Program-made: the position numbers and the translations under genes
In this document: piece after piece, positions 8,914-17,168 of the stretch
Layout of the letters: every line of letters starts with the position of its first letter
Numbering within the stretch: the stretch's first letter is position 1
The notes under the pieces: generated by a model
The model's input: the letters and a program-made list of their open reading frames with translations, nothing else
Told to the model about the DNA's origin: nothing
Databases searched by the model: none
Assembly (NCBI GenBank): GCA_900542285.1
Contig: UQNF01000016.1
Span: forward strand, 1-32,960
Source: an uncultured Clostridium sp.
GTDB taxonomy: Bacteria; Bacillota; Clostridia; Christensenellales; CAG-138
Reading direction: 5' to 3'
Length of the DNA stretch: 32,960 bases

Positions 8914-8942
8914 TTGACAAACGATGTACGCTGCTGTATTAT
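8914..8942 (+). promoter_or_regulatory. Near-consensus sigma-A promoter of the DUF4173 gene
   Basis: TTGACA at 8914-8919 and TATTAT at 8937-8942 have a 17-bp spacer. The expected start is near 8949. An AAAGGAG ribosome site at about 8985 precedes ATG 9000. Confidence 0.75.
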
Positions 8943-8964
8943 TATGCCAGCGGATATCGTTTGT
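8917..8964. promoter_or_regulatory. Long dyad over the promoter: operator or hisS terminator
   Basis: Arms 8917-8933 and 8948-8964 match at 15 of 17 positions around a 14-base loop. The outer 9 bp (ACAAACGAT/ATCGTTTGT) and the inner 5 bp (CGCTG/CAGCG) are perfect. The right arm is followed by TTTTATTT, so on the plus strand it could end the hisS transcript. Its centre falls exactly on the -10 hexamer, which suits an operator equally well. Confidence 0.6.
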
Positions 8965-8999
8965 TTTTATTTCCGCAAATTATCAAAGGAGAAAAAGAT

Positions 9000-10319
9000 A
9001 TGGAAGTGGAAAAAGACGCTGCCAATAGCACTTGTACGCAGGCACAGACCTATGCTGTCAAGGAACGAGTTAAGAGCTTCGATGAGAGATGTGATGATAA
9101 AACAAGAAAAAAGCTGAAGCTGCTGCTGATCATCGCCTCCGTTCTTGCCGTTTTGGTCGAATTAATGCTGTTCAGAGCTTATCCGAATAACTATAATGCC
9201 TATTATATCGCATTCTGCGTGATAATGGCGTGTGTTTTGATAGCGTTCAATTGGGAGGGCTTTAAGCGTTCCAAGGAGGGCTGGTTCAGCGCTGCGGTCT
9301 TGATAACGCTGCTTGCAGCAGCGCCGATAATGTGGGGCAAAACAGATTTTAGTGAATTTGAAGAAACTCTCCGATTAATCAATCATCTTTTTGCTGTCCC
9401 GCTTGTTGGACTACTGATCCCAACTATTATCGGGCGTGACTTTCAGCGGAACTCTGTTCGCTATTTCATGACAGGCTATGCCATGAACCTTGCTCCAAAC
9501 TGGTTCAAGCATTTCTCAATGCCTTTCCGTCTGATAGGCAAAACCAAAGCAGGTGACAAGCGAATGCTTGGGAAGGTGCTGATAGGCGTTGCAATTGGCA
9601 TTCCGGTGTTCGTCGTGCTCATACTGCTTCTTTCTCAGGCAAATGAAGGGCTGAACCGGTTTATCCATGACCTTCCGGAGCTTCCGGAGCTATGGTTTTT
9701 CAGACTGCAGGTAATACTGCTTGCAGCGCCCATGGTTTATTCGTTCATCGCTTCCTGTTTGGAGGATCATGGTATTGAGCATCCGAAGACGAAACCGGTA
9801 TCATGGCATTGGAATACGGTGACATTCGGGATAATCACAGCAATGATGATCATAGCGTACATAATCTTTGCAATTTTCCAGTTCGAGTATCTGTCCGGCT
9901 TCAATGGACTTCCGGAGGAATACACCTATTCCGAGTATGCGGTCAAAGGATTTGGAGAATTAAACGTTGTGGCGTTTATCAATATCTGCTGCGTGGTGCT
10001 TGGACTGACCTTCTGCAAGGACGAAAACGGCAGGGTAAAGAGCTCGGTCAAGATACTTCTGGCAATACTGCTGGCCTTCTCGTTCCTGCTTGCGGCTTCC
10101 GCAATGGGAAGACTGATAATGTACATAAACGCTTATGGACTTACTTCAAAACGAATACTTGCATTCTGGTTTGAAACGGCGATACTGATGGTGTTTGTGC
10201 TTTCGACCGTCAAGCTCATTAAGCCAAACTTTCGCGCCGTATACTGGGGAGCAGGCATAATTATCATATGGTATGCGATCTTGAATTACAGCGCACCCAT
10301 CATCAATATGATTGCATAA
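9000..10319 (+). CDS. DUF4173 polytopic membrane protein
   Basis: About 439 aa with many hydrophobic helices after a charged N-terminal 45 residues. It resembles DUF4173/DUF4153 proteins: the segment FEYLSGFNGLPEEYTYSEYA followed by KGFGELNVVAFIN, then SAMGRLIMYINAYGLTSKRI and a C-terminal run of helices. The molecular function of the family is not known to me. The longest frame begins with a TTG at 8961 inside the dyad, but ATG 9000 (MEVEKDAAN) has AAAGGAG at the right distance and lies downstream of the promoter. It is monocistronic, ending just before the hairpin at 10325-10349. Confidence 0.85.
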   Translation: MEVEKDAANSTCTQAQTYAVKERVKSFDERCDDKTRKKLKLLLIIASVLAVLVELMLFRAYPNNYNAYYIAFCVIMACVLIAFNWEGFKRSKEGWFSAAVLITLLAAAPIMWGKTDFSEFEETLRLINHLFAVPLVGLLIPTIIGRDFQRNSVRYFMTGYAMNLAPNWFKHFSMPFRLIGKTKAGDKRMLGKVLIGVAIGIPVFVVLILLLSQANEGLNRFIHDLPELPELWFFRLQVILLAAPMVYSFIASCLEDHGIEHPKTKPVSWHWNTVTFGIITAMMIIAYIIFAIFQFEYLSGFNGLPEEYTYSEYAVKGFGELNVVAFINICCVVLGLTFCKDENGRVKSSVKILLAILLAFSFLLAASAMGRLIMYINAYGLTSKRILAFWFETAILMVFVLSTVKLIKPNFRAVYWGAGIIIIWYAILNYSAPIINMIA

Positions 10320-10324
10320 AAAAC

Positions 10325-10349
10325 GAGACCCGTCACAAGAACGGGTCTC
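10325..10349 (-). terminator. Intrinsic terminator (best on minus strand)
   Basis: A perfect 9-bp stem GAGACCCGT/ACGGGTCTC has a 7-base loop. On the minus strand it is followed by GTTTTTTA, ending the aldo/keto reductase transcript. On the plus strand only AATTATTG follows, so it may also stop the DUF4173 transcript, less efficiently. Confidence 0.85.
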
Positions 10350-10363
10350 AATTATTGAAAGTA

Positions 10364-11482
10364 TCATTCTGATTCAAAGGATTTTGCAACGTCCTCAAGC
10401 AGTGCGCGGATCGGAAGATGCTGAGGACAGACAGCCTCGCACTTACCGCATTTTATGCAGTCGGATGCTTTGCCGTGGTTGACGGTGTGGACATGGTTAT
10501 AGTAGTAAGCCGAGCCGCCGTACCTTGTGCGTGTGTTCATGCAGCTAAATAGGTTTGGAATAAGAATGTGCATTGGGCATCCGTCAACGCAGTAGCGGCA
10601 TTCGGTGCATTGGATAAGATTCTCTTCACGAAACGCAGCCTTGACGCGGTCAATTGCTTCAAATTCAGCTTCTGACAGGGGAGAAAAGTCCTTCATATAG
10701 CTCAGATTGTCACGCATCTGTTCTATGCTGCTCATTCCGGAGAGCACCATGGCGACATTCTCAAAGCTTGCCGCAAAGCGGATAGCATAGCTTGCATTGC
10801 TGCCGCCGTGAAGCTCATCAAAGACCTCCTGCGCCTTCTTGGGCAGATCCACCAGATGACCGCCCTTGACGGGTTCCATTACAATAACCGGCTTGCCGTG
10901 CTTTACGCACACATCGTAGCACGCGCGGCTCTGAACTCCGGGATCGTCATAATCAAGATAATTGAACTGAAGCTGAACCACCTCTATTTCTGGATGTTCG
11001 CTCAAAATCCTGTCCAGCACCTCTGCACTGTCATGAAACGAGATGCCGAAATGACGGATCTTGCCCTTCTCTTTAAGCGAATAAGCCGTTTGATAGGCGT
11101 TGCAGCGCTGAAACTTTTCATACACAACCGCGTTCTGCGAGTGCATGAGGTAGAAGTCAAAATAATCCACACCGCATGCTTCAAGCTGACTGTCAAACAA
11201 TGGTATGATGTCATCCTGACTCTCAAAATACGTTCCGGTGAGCTTGTTGGTCAGCGTGTATTTGCTGCGAGGGTATTTGCTTGTAAGACACTCACGGATG
11301 GCTGTTTCGCTCTTGCCCTGAATGTATCCGTGTGCAGTATCAAAATAGGTCAATCCCGCATCAAAGAACATCTCTATCATCTTGGAAAACTGTTCGGTGT
11401 CGACTTCTTCTCCATTCATGGGAAGACGCATACAGCCAAATCCGAAATTATTCGGCACTTCCGGAAAAAACTTTCTGTCCAT
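10364..11482 (-). CDS. Aldo/keto reductase with C-terminal 4Fe-4S ferredoxin domain
   Basis: Predicted oxidoreductase of the COG1453 type, 372 aa. The N-terminal TIM barrel carries FGFGCMRLPM, the catalytic FDTAHGYIQG region (Asp and Tyr), a Lys in YTLTNKL, YLMHSQN with the His, and HFGISFHDS. The C-terminal 90 residues hold two Cys clusters, CTECRYCVDGCP and CIKCGKCEAVCP, typical of two 4Fe-4S centres. The substrate is unknown. Electrons probably come from iron-sulfur carriers, fitting an anaerobe. AAGGAG lies 8 bases before the ATG, inside one arm of a dyad (11485-11513). It lies downstream of spoIVA on the same strand, but a hairpin and a -10 box between them suggest a separate transcript. 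Confidence 0.92.
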   Translation of the reverse strand: MDRKFFPEVPNNFGFGCMRLPMNGEEVDTEQFSKMIEMFFDAGLTYFDTAHGYIQGKSETAIRECLTSKYPRSKYTLTNKLTGTYFESQDDIIPLFDSQLEACGVDYFDFYLMHSQNAVVYEKFQRCNAYQTAYSLKEKGKIRHFGISFHDSAEVLDRILSEHPEIEVVQLQFNYLDYDDPGVQSRACYDVCVKHGKPVIVMEPVKGGHLVDLPKKAQEVFDELHGGSNASYAIRFAASFENVAMVLSGMSSIEQMRDNLSYMKDFSPLSEAEFEAIDRVKAAFREENLIQCTECRYCVDGCPMHILIPNLFSCMNTRTRYGGSAYYYNHVHTVNHGKASDCIKCGKCEAVCPQHLPIRALLEDVAKSFESE

Positions 11483-11484
11483 GT

Positions 11485-11516
11485 AATGATCTCCTTAATA
11501 TTGTGAGATCATTATA
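11485..11516 (-). promoter_or_regulatory. -10 box and dyad overlapping the ribosome site of the aldo/keto reductase
   Basis: On the minus strand a TATAAT lies at 11516-11511, with only a poor -35 (TTTCCT) 17 bp upstream. A perfect 9-bp inverted repeat, AATGATCTC and GAGATCATT with an 11-base spacer, covers 11485-11513. One arm overlaps the -10 box and the other contains the GGAG of the ribosome site. Confidence 0.55.
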
Positions 11517-11539
11517 TCATATTCGGATAAAAAAGGAAA

Positions 11540-11558
11540 GGGTCGAATATAACGACCC
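11540..11558 (-). terminator. Terminator of spoIVA
   Basis: The minus strand reads GGGTCG, a 7-base loop, CGACCC, then TTTCCTTTTTTATCC. The short GC-rich stem followed by a T-rich tract lies 13 bases after the spoIVA stop. Confidence 0.7.
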
Positions 11559-11570
11559 GATTGTTGCCCT

Positions 11571-13052
11571 TTAGAGCAGAATACATATCAAGCTATTGCA
11601 TCCCTCGTTGACCATTCGATTGATGGTGCTCTGGAGCTTGAGCTGAACGTCCTGCGGCAGACCGGAAACCTTGCCGATCATGCCGTCCTTGACGAGGTCG
11701 TAAAGGGATTTTCCGAAGATATTTGTGGACCATATTTCATCGGGGCTGTGTTCGAACTTCTCCATCAGCCCACGCACAAGCTCCTCACTCTGCTCCGCAG
11801 TTCCGACAAGGGGATTGACTTCGCTTTCGATATCGACGCGTATGATGTGGAGACCCGAAGCGTGAGCCTTGAGCCTGACACCAAAGCGCGAGCCGTGCTG
11901 TACTATCTCCGGCTCATCGAGCTGCATGGCATCGATCTCAGGGGGAACGAGCCCATAGCCGAATTCCTCAGCGGCGGTTATAGCGTTTGCAATACGGTCG
12001 TATGCCTTCTTGGCCTTGACGAACTCCTTGAGCGAATTGATCAGCTCCACCTCGCTGCGTATCTCATATCCGCATTCCTCGCTCAGAATTCGATAGAACA
12101 CATCATCGTTGGGTTCGAGCTTAAATACGGCGGAACCGCAGCCGAGCATCAGCTCCTCCTGCTTAATGGGCTTAAAGTCGGATAGCTCGCCAAATGCTTC
12201 AAATACCTTTGGCACGTCACGGACACGGTTTAGCTCCTTCATGATCCCCTTGGTCCTCTCGATAAGCTCTGCCATTATGGGATGGTCGTTTCCAAGTGCC
12301 TTGAGCCAAGATGGCAGATTGATGCATACGGTACGGATGGGGAACTCCATCAGTATACCCTCGAGCATTCCCTTGATATCCTCAAGGCTCATGTTCATAA
12401 CGTCAACAGGAGTTACCGGCACGCAGTATTTTTCCGCAAGCGATTTTGCAAGCTCAACGCAGCCCGAATCGGACGGGTTGGCGCTGTTGAGAAGGATTAT
12501 GAAGGGCTTCTTTGTTGCCATGACTTCGCGAAGGACATTATCCTCCGCCGGCTCATAGTCGCTTCTTGCGATACCTGTGATGCTGCCGTCGGTCAGTACA
12601 ACGATACCTATGGTGGAATGCTCAGTGATGACCTTGCGTGTGCCGAGCTCTGCTGCTTCCTCAAAAGGAATATCGTAGTCGAACCAGGGAGTGCGCACCA
12701 TTCTGGGCATTTCCTCCTCAGTACTGCCAATAGCGCCCTTGACCATGTATCCGACGCAATCCACCATGCGAAGTCTGACCCTGCTGCAGTCCTCTCCGAC
12801 GATAAGCTCAACCGCTTCATTGGGAACGAATTTTGGCTGAGTGGTCATGACGGTCTTTCCGGAACCGCTCTGCGGAAGCTCATCAATGATGCGCGCTTTT
12901 GCATATTCATCTCCGATGTTTGGCAGCACCATTAAATCCATAAAACGCTTGATGAAGGTGGACTTGCCGGTTCTGACGGGGCCAACCACCCCAATGTAGA
13001 TATCTCCGCCGGTTCGCTGTTCAATATCCTTATAAATACTTGTATCTGTCAT
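11571..13052 (-). CDS. spoIVA: Stage IV sporulation protein A (spore coat assembly ATPase)
   Basis: SpoIVA polymerises on the mother-cell face of the forespore membrane and forms the base layer of the coat. The 493 aa length matches the family. The start MTDTSIYKDIEQRTGGDIYI and the Walker A GPVRTGKSTF (near 24-33) are characteristic, as are a TRAFAC-like GTPase/ATPase core with MVDCVGYMV, a middle domain, and a C-terminus ending LICILL, close to the usual membrane-targeting tail. GGAGG lies just before the ATG. A candidate sigma-E promoter sits upstream (13081-13110). This gene is the main evidence that the host makes endospores. Confidence 0.97.
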   Translation of the reverse strand: MTDTSIYKDIEQRTGGDIYIGVVGPVRTGKSTFIKRFMDLMVLPNIGDEYAKARIIDELPQSGSGKTVMTTQPKFVPNEAVELIVGEDCSRVRLRMVDCVGYMVKGAIGSTEEEMPRMVRTPWFDYDIPFEEAAELGTRKVITEHSTIGIVVLTDGSITGIARSDYEPAEDNVLREVMATKKPFIILLNSANPSDSGCVELAKSLAEKYCVPVTPVDVMNMSLEDIKGMLEGILMEFPIRTVCINLPSWLKALGNDHPIMAELIERTKGIMKELNRVRDVPKVFEAFGELSDFKPIKQEELMLGCGSAVFKLEPNDDVFYRILSEECGYEIRSEVELINSLKEFVKAKKAYDRIANAITAAEEFGYGLVPPEIDAMQLDEPEIVQHGSRFGVRLKAHASGLHIIRVDIESEVNPLVGTAEQSEELVRGLMEKFEHSPDEIWSTNIFGKSLYDLVKDGMIGKVSGLPQDVQLKLQSTINRMVNEGCNSLICILL

Positions 13053-13080
13053 AAAAACCTCCGGTAATCTCTATCTGTAA

Positions 13081-13110
13081 ATGGATATGAGAGTATCGTA
13101 GGTTTTATTC
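13081..13110 (-). promoter_or_regulatory. Candidate sigma-E promoter of spoIVA
   Basis: The minus strand has GAATAAA (13110-13104), a 14-bp spacer, then CATATCCAT (13089-13081). This resembles the mother-cell sigma-E pattern (-35 like GaATA, -10 like CATACAnT). spoIVA is a known sigma-E gene in Bacillus, which supports but does not prove the call. Confidence 0.45.
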
Positions 13111-13156
13111 AAGCATTGTTTCGCAGGAGAGCATTTGCCAAAGGTGTTTTTAAATC

Positions 13157-13402
13157 ATGACATTTCTTTTAGGAATGCTTCGACGTTTGCCTGAAGGATA
13201 TGCTGAGCCGAAAAGTGACGAGAAAACCGTTCGGATGGGCGTGGATGTTCCTGCTTTCATTTTCGCTCGAAGCGCACGGCAGCGTCTAGCAGTACCACAG
13301 CCGACTTTGCCGACGATGAGTAAATGTATATTTAGCGTAAATATGGGATTAATATTGTTGCTAACTCTGCTCTGTGCTATAATCAAGATTGAATATGGAT
13401 AG
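13157..13402. other. Unexplained segment, open on both strands
   Basis: Part of the 387-base gap between spoIVA and the APH-type gene. Plus strand 13157-13402 (81 codons) and minus strand 13150-13386 (78 codons) are both open, but neither peptide is recognisable and neither has a good ribosome site. The part around 13190-13310 looks richer in G+C than the flanks. It could be a small unknown gene, an RNA, or a dispersed repeat. The promoter of the next gene overlaps its right end (13355-13383). Confidence 0.3.
13355..13383 (+). promoter_or_regulatory. Promoter of the APH-type gene (extended -10)
   Basis: TATAAT at 13378-13383 is preceded by TG at 13375-13376 (extended -10). TTGTTG at 13355-13360 gives a 17-bp spacer. 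Confidence 0.55.
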
Positions 13403-13439
13403 CCTTACAGGCGATAAACTATTTTTTTAAGGTTAATAT

Positions 13440-14315
13440 ATGGACTTGAACATAATCCAAAAATCTTTTGCTCCGTTTGCTGATCCGGAGAGATCTACAA
13501 TTACGCAGCTGAAGCACGAAGAAGATAATGAGCCCTATCAGGTATGGAGAATTGATGCTGAAAACGGCAGCTTTATACTTAAAGAGGCTAAGGAGTTTGA
13601 AGCCGAAGCATACCAAACCATTCTGACAGAGGCAAAAGGAAATACTCCTGCCTTATATAAAACAGCCATTATTGATGACAAAACCTATCTGCTCATGGAG
13701 TATGTGAAGGGCAGCGATTTATGCAAATGTGACCGCCGTAAACTGACCCTTGCACTGGATGCCCTGATTATCATTCAAAAAGCAACTTGGGAGAGCAAAA
13801 CCCACGCCGATTGCGCCTATTCCTTCGAAAAAAGCCTAACCGGTCGAAAGAATCGAGGCGAATATCTAAATGATGCGGAGCTGGATGCGGCGTACGAAAA
13901 ATTTCTTCAAGTTTATGAGATCGTTCCAAGAACTCTTTGCCACGATGATCTGCTTCCGTTCAATATCATAGTCTCGGATGATAAGGCAGTATTAATTGAT
14001 TGGGAGTACGGCGGTATTCTTCCATATCCTATCTCTTTTGCACGCCTGATTGCCCATGGTGAAGACGCGGAGGGTGCTTTGTTCTATATGACGCAGGATG
14101 ATAGAGAGTTTGCTGTGGAGTATTATTATAACAACCTGCTAAAAGGTATCTCTTATGCCGAATGGCTAAAGACGCTTGAATACTTTTTGTTCTATGAGTA
14201 TTGCGAGTGGGTTTTTGCAGGCAATAAGTATGGAAACACTGACAATGAATACTATAAGAAATATCTGCCGATTGCCAAAAAGCAGGCGCAAAGGATACTG
14301 CAATCATCGAATTGA
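13440..14315 (+). CDS. APH/choline-kinase-like phosphotransferase
   Basis: Protein-kinase-like small-molecule kinase, 291 aa. The N-lobe includes YQVWRIDAENGSFILKEA, where the Lys probably holds ATP. The catalytic loop is CHDDLLPFNII (His168-Asp169, Asn in place) and the metal-binding motif is LIDWEYGG (Asp187). The substrate cannot be read from the sequence. Relatives include aminoglycoside and choline kinases and the spore coat CotS group, and the spoIVA neighbourhood makes a coat role imaginable but unproven. The ribosome site is weak (AAGG 7 bases upstream). It lies on the opposite strand between der and spoIVA, and its codons look more A+T-rich than those of its neighbours, which could mean acquisition. 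Confidence 0.82.
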   Translation: MDLNIIQKSFAPFADPERSTITQLKHEEDNEPYQVWRIDAENGSFILKEAKEFEAEAYQTILTEAKGNTPALYKTAIIDDKTYLLMEYVKGSDLCKCDRRKLTLALDALIIIQKATWESKTHADCAYSFEKSLTGRKNRGEYLNDAELDAAYEKFLQVYEIVPRTLCHDDLLPFNIIVSDDKAVLIDWEYGGILPYPISFARLIAHGEDAEGALFYMTQDDREFAVEYYYNNLLKGISYAEWLKTLEYFLFYEYCEWVFAGNKYGNTDNEYYKKYLPIAKKQAQRILQSSN

Positions 14316-14345
14316 AGCGTATCTTATAAAGCCAATCATAATATA

Positions 14346-14375
14346 AGGAGCGACATCTTTTGAACTGTCGCTCCT
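14346..14375. terminator. Bidirectional hairpin between convergent genes
   Basis: A perfect 10-bp stem AGGAGCGACA/TGTCGCTCCT has a 10-base loop, placed between the APH-type gene (+) and der (-). T-runs are poor on both sides (ATTGTGTCAATTT on plus, TATATTATG on minus), so termination strength is uncertain. Confidence 0.65.
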
Positions 14376-14437
14376 ATTGTGTCAATTTAATTTAGAAAAT
14401 TACGCCGGTATAGGCCCGGATTTTTGCTCTGCCGTCA

Positions 14438-15766
14438 TCAAACAATTTCATCCTTCTCACCGCGTTTGCGTATGATGAGATGAATCGGCGTTGCAGTGAG
14501 CGAGAAGGATTTTCGTATGTAGTTTTCCAGATACCGCCTGTATGAAAAGTGCATCAGGTCGGGCTCATTGACAAATATCACGAAGGTCGGAGGCTGTATG
14601 CTGACCTGCGTTGAATAGTATATCCGAAGCCTGCGGCCGTTGTTCACGGGAGGATCATTCATCGTGACGGCCTCGTTTACTATGTCGTTAAGTTTGCCGG
14701 TCGAGATCCTCATGGTGTTCTGCTGATAAGCATAATCCGCAATTTCCATGACTTTGTTTACGCGCTGACCGGTTTTTGCGGAAATGAACAGCATGGGGAC
14801 ATAGCTCATAAAGGCAAGGTCGACAAGCATCTTCTTTTTGAACTCTTCAACGGTGTAGGTATCCTTTTCAATAGTATCCCATTTGTTGATGATGAGAACG
14901 CTTGCTTTGCCTTCCTCATGGACATAGCCTGCAATGCGAACATCCTGCTCGCTCAGTCCACGCTCTGCATCAACAACTATCAAGGCGATATCACAGCGGC
15001 GGATTGCGGCAAGTGAACGGATAACGCTGTATCGCTCAACGGTCTCGTCCTCGATGGAGCGTTTACGCCTGATGCCAGCGGTGTCGATGAGTGTGTACTC
15101 ATTTCCTCGCCAGGTGAAGGGTGAGTCAATTGCGTCCCTTGTGGTTCCGGGGATATTGCTTACAATGGTTCGCTCCTGGCCCAAAAGTGCGTTAACAAGG
15201 CTTGATTTACCGACATTCGGACGGCCTACGACGGCGATGCCGACGTTTTTGTTCTCATCCTCATCCTCAATGGCTTCAAAGCCTGCGACGACCTCATCGA
15301 GCATGTCTCCGATACCAAGCCCCTGTTCGGCGGAAATGCTGATGGGTGTTCCTATGCCGAGGGAATAGAAATCATAGACGGTATCCTCAAACTTGGGATG
15401 ATCGACCTTGTTGACGACAAGCACGATGGGCTTCTTGCAGCGGCGAAGCATATCGGCAACTTCCTCATCTGCCGCAGTGATGCCGGCTCTTCCGTCAACT
15501 ATAAAGACTATGACGTTTGCGGTCTCAATGGCAAGCTCTGCCTGACGGCGCATCTGCTTTGCAATGATATCTTCGCTCTCCGGCTCGATTCCGCCCGTAT
15601 CGATTAGTGTAAACTTATAATTCAGCCAATCTGCATCAGCATAGATCCTATCACGGGTAACACCGGGAGTATCCTCGACGATTGCAATACGCTTACCGAC
15701 TATTTTATTAAACAAGGTCGACTTGCCAACATTGGGCCGTCCGACAATAGCAACTAATGGTTTCAT
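14438..15766 (-). CDS. der: Ribosome biogenesis GTPase Der (EngA)
   Basis: Essential double GTPase for 50S subunit assembly, about 442 aa. The first G domain has VGRPNVGKST, DTPGVTRD, DTGG and NKVD. The second has VGRPNVGKSS, IPGTTRDAID, DTAG and NKWD. A C-terminal KH-like domain follows, with PPTFVIFVNEPDLMHFSYRRYLEN. The longest frame begins with TTG 15775, but ATG 15766 (MKPLVAIVGRP) fits the family, with AAAGG 9 bases upstream inside the end of the DUF512 gene. The DUF512 stop is only 5 bases before this ATG, so the two are co-transcribed. In related clostridia plsY, gpsA and spoIVA commonly follow; here spoIVA follows only after an island. Confidence 0.96.
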   Translation of the reverse strand: MKPLVAIVGRPNVGKSTLFNKIVGKRIAIVEDTPGVTRDRIYADADWLNYKFTLIDTGGIEPESEDIIAKQMRRQAELAIETANVIVFIVDGRAGITAADEEVADMLRRCKKPIVLVVNKVDHPKFEDTVYDFYSLGIGTPISISAEQGLGIGDMLDEVVAGFEAIEDEDENKNVGIAVVGRPNVGKSSLVNALLGQERTIVSNIPGTTRDAIDSPFTWRGNEYTLIDTAGIRRKRSIEDETVERYSVIRSLAAIRRCDIALIVVDAERGLSEQDVRIAGYVHEEGKASVLIINKWDTIEKDTYTVEEFKKKMLVDLAFMSYVPMLFISAKTGQRVNKVMEIADYAYQQNTMRISTGKLNDIVNEAVTMNDPPVNNGRRLRIYYSTQVSIQPPTFVIFVNEPDLMHFSYRRYLENYIRKSFSLTATPIHLIIRKRGEKDEIV

Positions 15767-15771
15767 AGCAT

Positions 15772-17076
15772 TCAACCTTTCATACTCTCAATTATTTCTG
15801 TAATATCACCGATAAAATCGTATCCGTCATCGGCAGTAACCTTAAAAACGGGAACTCCAAGCTTGGACGAAAGATCGGATGTGTTCATGCCGTCAAGGAA
15901 GACGACATCGTTCTCGCGAAGCATCGTATGGGGGACCAGCAGTGGCTTTCCTTTGCAATCGAGCTGCGCGGCAATATCCCTTGCAGTGGTTAGTCCGCTG
16001 ACGGTGATGCTCCTTCCGAAGAAATCATTCACTATGGGGTGAACGCTGATGCTGATGTTGAACGGAAGAAGCCTGTCAAACAGCTTTTGCATTAGCGGCG
16101 CGATCGACACTCCGGAAACGGAGTTGAATTCGATAAGCTCGTCTTGAACAGGGAGATCATCAATCGCATCTATAAACTCATGCTCAAACTTTCTATATAG
16201 CCCAACGCCGTTTTCGATCTGCTCAAAATCGCCGCAGTCTTCGTAGGACGGAAGTTCAAACTCAGCACACTGATACATTTCGTCGGAAGCATATGCAAAG
16301 CCTTTGATACCGCGCTCGCGTTTGAATGTCTCGATCTGGGAAATGACCTCGCGTGCCTTTTCTTTGGTGACGGGGTCCAACTTGGCAAGTCCATCGCGAT
16401 GAGCGGTCAGTCCGACTGGTACGATAGCGACGGAACGGCATTCGGGCGCCAGCTTATACAGATCGCTGAGCGTTCTGTCAAGAACCGGCCCGTCGTTGTA
16501 TCCGGGACAAAGCACGATTTGGCAATGGAAGCAAAGCCCTTCCTCGTGAAGCCTCGTCAGCATTACGAGGATGTTCTCGGCGTTCTTGCTGTTCATCATC
16601 GATTTGCGAACTTCGCCGTCGGTGGCGTGGACTGAGATATACAGCGGCGCGACCCTGCGCTCGATTATGCGCTCAAACTCCCTTTCCCCAACATTGGTAA
16701 GGGTCACATAATTGCCCATGATAAGCGACAGCCGCCAGTCATCATCCTTAAAGTACAGCGTTTTTCTGTTACCGTGGGGCATCTGGTCGATGAAGCAGAA
16801 TATGCAGTGATTGGCGCATTGACGAACGGGGCTCATAAGGCTGCTCTCAAAGTTCAGACCCAGCGGCTCATATTCTTCCTTGTATATGGTCAGCTGCATG
16901 CGCTTGCCCTCGGGCGATTTTGCATCGAGCGTCAGCTCGGAACTCGCAGTCAGCTGCTCATAGTCGATTACATCCCAAACAGGACTTCCGTTGATAGCAA
17001 CGAGCGTCCAGCCCGAATCCAGCCCGGCCTTCGAAGCGGGGGAGAGTTCATCAACGCTGATTATCCTTTGTTCCAT
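15772..17076 (-). CDS. DUF512-family radical SAM protein with N-terminal PDZ-like domain
   Basis: About 434 aa. Residues 1-65 form a PDZ-like fold, with VDELSPASKAGLDSGWTLVA and INGSPVWD. A radical SAM core follows, with ANHCIFCFIDQMP carrying the clustered cysteines; the first Cys of a CxxxCxxC set is in RQCANHCIFC. The C-terminal part, about 200 residues, includes EFNSVSGVSIAPLM and VPHTMLRENDVVFLDG, as in the DUF512 family. The reaction is unknown to me. The family is widespread next to der in Firmicutes, suggesting a link to ribosome assembly, which is inference. The long frame starts with TTG 17088; ATG 17076 with GAGGG 6 bases upstream is preferred. Confidence 0.9.
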   Translation of the reverse strand: MEQRIISVDELSPASKAGLDSGWTLVAINGSPVWDVIDYEQLTASSELTLDAKSPEGKRMQLTIYKEEYEPLGLNFESSLMSPVRQCANHCIFCFIDQMPHGNRKTLYFKDDDWRLSLIMGNYVTLTNVGEREFERIIERRVAPLYISVHATDGEVRKSMMNSKNAENILVMLTRLHEEGLCFHCQIVLCPGYNDGPVLDRTLSDLYKLAPECRSVAIVPVGLTAHRDGLAKLDPVTKEKAREVISQIETFKRERGIKGFAYASDEMYQCAEFELPSYEDCGDFEQIENGVGLYRKFEHEFIDAIDDLPVQDELIEFNSVSGVSIAPLMQKLFDRLLPFNISISVHPIVNDFFGRSITVSGLTTARDIAAQLDCKGKPLLVPHTMLRENDVVFLDGMNTSDLSSKLGVPVFKVTADDGYDFIGDITEIIESMKG

Positions 17077-17113
17077 ATTTTCCCTCAAATTATTTCATAC
17101 CTACTCATTCTGT

Positions 17114-17142
17114 ATTATAACACAATAAATATTCATTCACAA
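17114..17142 (-). promoter_or_regulatory. Promoter of DUF512-der operon
   Basis: On the minus strand TTGTGA (17142-17137) and TATAAT (17119-17114) are 17 bp apart. The sequence TGTTATAAT also gives an extended -10. The start near 17107 leaves about 30 nt of leader before ATG 17076. Confidence 0.7.
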
Positions 17143-17168
17143 GTATAAGCAAAAATATCAAATCTAAG

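Noticed and set aside
10808..11506. A 232-codon plus-strand frame
   Set aside because: Antisense to the aldo/keto reductase; no ribosome site and no recognisable protein features.
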